A stretch of 64,000 bases of DNA from Bacillota bacterium (lineage in GTDB: Bacteria; Bacillota; Clostridia; Peptostreptococcales; Anaerovoracaceae). Shown in pieces: positions 61,290 through 64,000 of this stretch. The stretch spans positions 1 to 64,000 of the forward strand of contig JANYJS010000027.1 in the NCBI GenBank assembly GCA_025361765.1, in the 5' to 3' direction. The translations under genes were made by a program, and so were the position numbers. Every line of letters begins with the position of its first letter. The first letter of the stretch is position 1. Below the pieces are notes generated by a model. The model saw nothing but the letters and a program-made list of their open reading frames with translations. It searched no databases and was not told the DNA's origin.

Positions 61290-62380
61290 AACTTGGTATA
61301 GTGGGGCTTCCCAATGTAGGGAAAAGCACACTTTTTAATGCAATCACAAAAGCAGGCGCAGAGGCTGCAAATTACCCCTTTTGCACCATTGAACCCAATG
61401 TCGGCGTGGTGTCTGTCCCTGACGAAAGATTAAAAGTTCTGCACGAACTTTATGATTCCAAGAAGACCGTATACACAGCCATCGAATTTTATGATATTGC
61501 CGGGCTTGTAAAAGGAGCCTCCAAAGGAGAAGGCCTTGGCAATAAGTTTCTTTCCCACATTCGCGAGGTTTCGGCGATTATCCATGTAGTGAGATGCTTC
61601 GAAGATGATAATGTGGTCCATGTGGACGGGAGAATTGGTCCTCTCAGTGATATAGAAACCATCAACCTCGAATTGATTTTAGCGGATATGGATATTGTGG
61701 ATAGACGACTTCAAAAGACTCTAAAGGCGCTGAAAACTGATAAACAGCTCCAGTTTGAGTACGACGTCCTGGTTAAAATCAAAGAGACCCTGGATCAGGG
61801 TTTATCTGCCAGAACCATGTCGCTTACGCAGGACGAAGCCGAATTTATGCGTTCCTTGGATTTACTTTCTGGCAAACCCATCATATATGCCGCCAATGTA
61901 TCAGAAGACGATGCCGTTGCTGGTGGTGCTGAAAATGCTTTTGTTTCTGAAGTTCGAAAGTTTGCTGAGTCCGAAGGTTCTGATTTGGTTGTGATTTGTG
62001 CCAAACTCGAATCTGAGATAGCCGAGCTTGAAGATGATGAGAAGGCGGCTTTCTTTCAGGATCTGGGCATTGACGAATCTGGTCTTGATAAACTTATCAG
62101 GGCGTCTTATCACCTTTTGGATCTCATATCATTTCTAACCGCCGGTCCTCAGGAAGTTAGAGCATGGACCATCAAAAATGGCTCCAAAGCGCCACAAGCA
62201 GCCGGTAAGATTCATTCTGACTTTGAACGTGGTTTTATTAGAGCTGAGATTGTGGCTTATCATGATTTGATAGAAAATGGCACTATGGCTATAGCTAAAG
62301 AAAAAGGGCTGGTGAGGTCAGAAGGCAAAGATTACATTGTCAAGGATGGAGACGTCATATTGTTCCGATTTAACGTGTAA
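61286..62380 (+). CDS. ychF: Ribosome-binding ATPase YchF
   Basis: 364 residues, the usual length. P-loop [19 protein letters not shown]; the G4 position reads NVSE (not NKxD), which gives YchF its preference for ATP over GTP. The switch II region is [19 protein letters not shown], and a C-terminal TGS domain ends [11 protein letters not shown]. The last codons and the stop are inside a tandem repeat that continues downstream. Confidence 0.97.
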   Translation: MKLGIVGLPNVGKSTLFNAITKAGAEAANYPFCTIEPNVGVVSVPDERLKVLHELYDSKKTVYTAIEFYDIAGLVKGASKGEGLGNKFLSHIREVSAIIHVVRCFEDDNVVHVDGRIGPLSDIETINLELILADMDIVDRRLQKTLKALKTDKQLQFEYDVLVKIKETLDQGLSARTMSLTQDEAEFMRSLDLLSGKPIIYAANVSEDDAVAGGAENAFVSEVRKFAESEGSDLVVICAKLESEIAELEDDEKAAFFQDLGIDESGLDKLIRASYHLLDLISFLTAGPQEVRAWTIKNGSKAPQAAGKIHSDFERGFIRAEIVAYHDLIENGTMAIAKEKGLVRSEGKDYIVKDGDVILFRFNV

Positions 62381-62444
62381 GCGATTAATTCGGTTTTTCT
62401 GATTTAACGTGTAAGCGATTAATTCGGTTTTTCCGATTTAACGT
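62367..62444. repeat. 34-bp tandem repeat over the ychF 3' end
   Basis: Units start at 62367, 62401 and 62435 (the third one partial); the first two differ at one base in 34. The unit GATTTAACGTGTAAGCGATT and onward includes the ychF stop codon TAA. The array ends just before the stop of the convergent signalling gene. Confidence 0.92.
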
Positions 62445-62456
62445 TTGGGCGATCGA

Positions 62457-64000
62457 TCAGGCGATACACTTTTCCCTGATATTTTCTACGAAAGCCTTTG
62501 CAATTCGCGGGTCAAACTGGCTTCCCAGATTTTCTAGGATTTGGTCAATGGCTTCTTCTTTTGTTAAGGCTTTTCTATATGGCCTGTCCGATGTCATGGC
62601 ATCGTAACTATCCGCAATCGAAATAATTCTAGATAATACTGGGATTTCTTCGCCCTTTAAACCCTGTGGATACCCTTTTCCGTCCCACCGTTCATGATGG
62701 AAGAGCGTTAAGTTTGCCAGCTCCTTCATTTCGAATGATGAGCTGAGAATTCTAAAACCAATATCCGGATGCTTTTTAACCTCTTCAAATTCTTCTTTGG
62801 TTAATGAGCCCGGCTTGTTTAAGATGCTCTCTTCAATGGCAATTTTGCCGATATCATGAAGCATTCCCACCACTTTCAACTTCTGAATATCGATTCTGCT
62901 GAGCTTTAATTCTTTACCTATGACTTGGCATAGCTCGCTCACTCTGCTGGAATGCCTTTCTTCCCTTGGGTTTTTTTCATACAGAGTGCGTATGATGGTT
63001 GTGATGGCGTTTCCTCGCAGGCTTTCGCCTTCCATCATCTTTTGTTTGTACATATTATCTTCCGCTTTGATCTGTATGCTTTGAATATCCTCCAGCGTAT
63101 TTTTTTTGGTATCACAGCCAAAAGAAATGCTTAAATTGATATCATTCATATATTCATGAACCAATAAACTCTTTACCCTATCGATAAATTCCGATGCCGC
63201 GTTAGCATCTGTTTGCGGCAGTATCAAAACGAATTCATCCCCACCCCAACGCGATAAGATGTATTTTTTTTCGCAGACACTTTGAAAAAGCTCGGCGGCC
63301 TTCTTTAGAAGAGCATCTCCCCTTTTATGGCCAAAGGCATCATTGAATACCTTCATGCCGTTGACATCCGCCATAACAATTGATAGCGGAAGGTTTTCAT
63401 CGACATCTATGCGAGACAGCTCATCCTCGTAATATTTTCTATTATAAAGTCCAGTCAGTTGGTCATGATAACTAAAATACTTTAAATCCTCTTCCGTCTT
63501 TTTTCGTTTTGTGATGTCTTGAATGGTGCCAATGAAATTTGTAGTCTTTCCCTCAGAATTGCGCTCAAAGACACCCAGTCCATGTACCCATATCTCCTTC
63601 CCGTCATCTATTCGATTAATTGGATATTCAAAATCAAATTTCTTGTTATTGTTTCTGATTTGCTTGAAATACCTTACAAGCAACGGTTTATAATCCTCAC
63701 GTAAAATAGACGTCCATCCGTCGAAGTTTCGCGGAAAATCATCATTAATGCCAAATATCCTGATGAGCTCATCCGATGGTGTCCATTGATCCATTTCCAG
63801 ATCAAAGTGAAAACTTCCTATATTTGCCGCCTTTTGAGATTCGCTCAAATAGAACTGACTCTCAACGAGCTTAAGCTCCGCCTGTTTTCTGATGCTGATA
63901 TCTTCCAGCATCAATATATGGCTATCAGAATTGGTACTTGCTGAATCAACAAGTGAGATGGTCAAATTCGTCCAGACCCAGTGCCCAAACGGATGAAGAT
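62457..64000 (-). CDS. PAS-PAS-GGDEF-HD-GYP c-di-GMP signalling protein, N-terminus outside window
   Basis: The frame stays open to the window edge, so the start is missing; 514 codons are present. The visible part begins in the end of a PAS domain (LHPFGHWVW, ILMLEDIS), then has a complete PAS domain (about 40-155 from the edge), a GGDEF domain with intact GGDEF (RWGGDEFVLIL), and an HD-GYP domain with HDIGKIAI, HPDIGFRIL and HHERWDGKGYP. Both synthesis and degradation motifs look intact, so it could be bifunctional. A TTG at 63965 is not the true start, because the PAS domain continues upstream. Confidence 0.92.
   Translation of the reverse strand, partial: LHPFGHWVWTNLTISLVDSASTNSDSHILMLEDISIRKQAELKLVESQFYLSESQKAANIGSFHFDLEMDQWTPSDELIRIFGINDDFPRNFDGWTSILREDYKPLLVRYFKQIRNNNKKFDFEYPINRIDDGKEIWVHGLGVFERNSEGKTTNFIGTIQDITKRKKTEEDLKYFSYHDQLTGLYNRKYYEDELSRIDVDENLPLSIVMADVNGMKVFNDAFGHKRGDALLKKAAELFQSVCEKKYILSRWGGDEFVLILPQTDANAASEFIDRVKSLLVHEYMNDINLSISFGCDTKKNTLEDIQSIQIKAEDNMYKQKMMEGESLRGNAITTIIRTLYEKNPREERHSSRVSELCQVIGKELKLSRIDIQKLKVVGMLHDIGKIAIEESILNKPGSLTKEEFEEVKKHPDIGFRILSSSFEMKELANLTLFHHERWDGKGYPQGLKGEEIPVLSRIISIADSYDAMTSDRPYRKALTKEEAIDQILENLGSQFDPRIAKAFVENIREKCIA

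Overview
This window reads as chromosomal DNA of a low-to-moderate GC, anaerobic Gram-positive bacterium of the Clostridia (Eubacteriales). The evidence is the dcw cluster with MraZ, Sbp, two DUF881 proteins and a PASTA-bearing SpoVD-like PBP, a T-box leader, MutS2, indolepyruvate:ferredoxin oxidoreductase, desulfoferrodoxin, and a MurE with the DNPR motif typical of meso-diaminopimelate peptidoglycan. The exact taxon cannot be read from the sequence alone. Nearly everything is on the minus strand, in long tightly packed operons.

Layout. 1-7.8 kb: accessory metabolism and signalling (partial nitroreductase, diguanylate cyclase, AlkA-type glycosylase, AmmeMemoRadiSam pair with a MEMO1-AMMECR1 fusion, isochorismatase-type hydrolase, class II aldolase relative). 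7.9-9.4 kb: oxidative-stress genes (desulfoferrodoxin, NDP kinase, ferritin). 9.4-18.8 kb: one aromatic amino acid operon, aroF-aroB-aroA-aroC-pheA-aroF-tyrA plus a processive glycosyltransferase. It sits behind a T-box leader whose specifier reads UUC (Phe) and carries two DAHP synthase paralogues. 18.9-25.3 kb: accessory stretch with a tRNA-Val of odd anticodon loop, a SHOCT protein, a copper-chaperone-like protein, a molybdopterin lipoprotein, a ferredoxin/DUF2892 pair behind a perfect operator palindrome, an orphan class D sortase, an IS3 remnant, a GC-rich lipoprotein, a displaced tRNA fragment and a three-gene tRNA operon (fMet, Leu, Asn).

25.4-41.3 kb: a long housekeeping run (trmH-like, pheS, pheT, zapA, mutS2, idi, DUF523, argS, two radical SAM proteins, TPR protein, iorA, iorB). 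41.3-56.7 kb: the division and cell wall (dcw) cluster from mraZ to ftsZ, preceded by four helically phased GTGG boxes that look like a MraZ autoregulatory operator. 56.9-58.8 kb: an ECF sigma/anti-sigma pair with two small membrane proteins. 59-64 kb: an sfsA with a large internal in-frame deletion, a lipoprotein, lgt-ychF on the plus strand, and a PAS-GGDEF-HD-GYP protein cut by the window edge.

Two themes stand out. First, regulation is readable directly in several places: the T-box, the MraZ boxes, and an operator lying exactly between a -35 and a -10. Second, there is an unusual abundance of short tandem duplications, several of which copy the 3' end of a gene together with its stop codon (amrS, the SHOCT gene, ychF). 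Others are in frame inside coding regions (the aldolase relative, the TM protein at 57.2 kb). I see no CRISPR array, prophage or intact transposon, and no strong candidate for a wholly new multigene system. The most novel signals are the duplication pattern, the C33 tRNA-Val, the nested-palindrome element at 28.7 kb, and the deleted SfsA.
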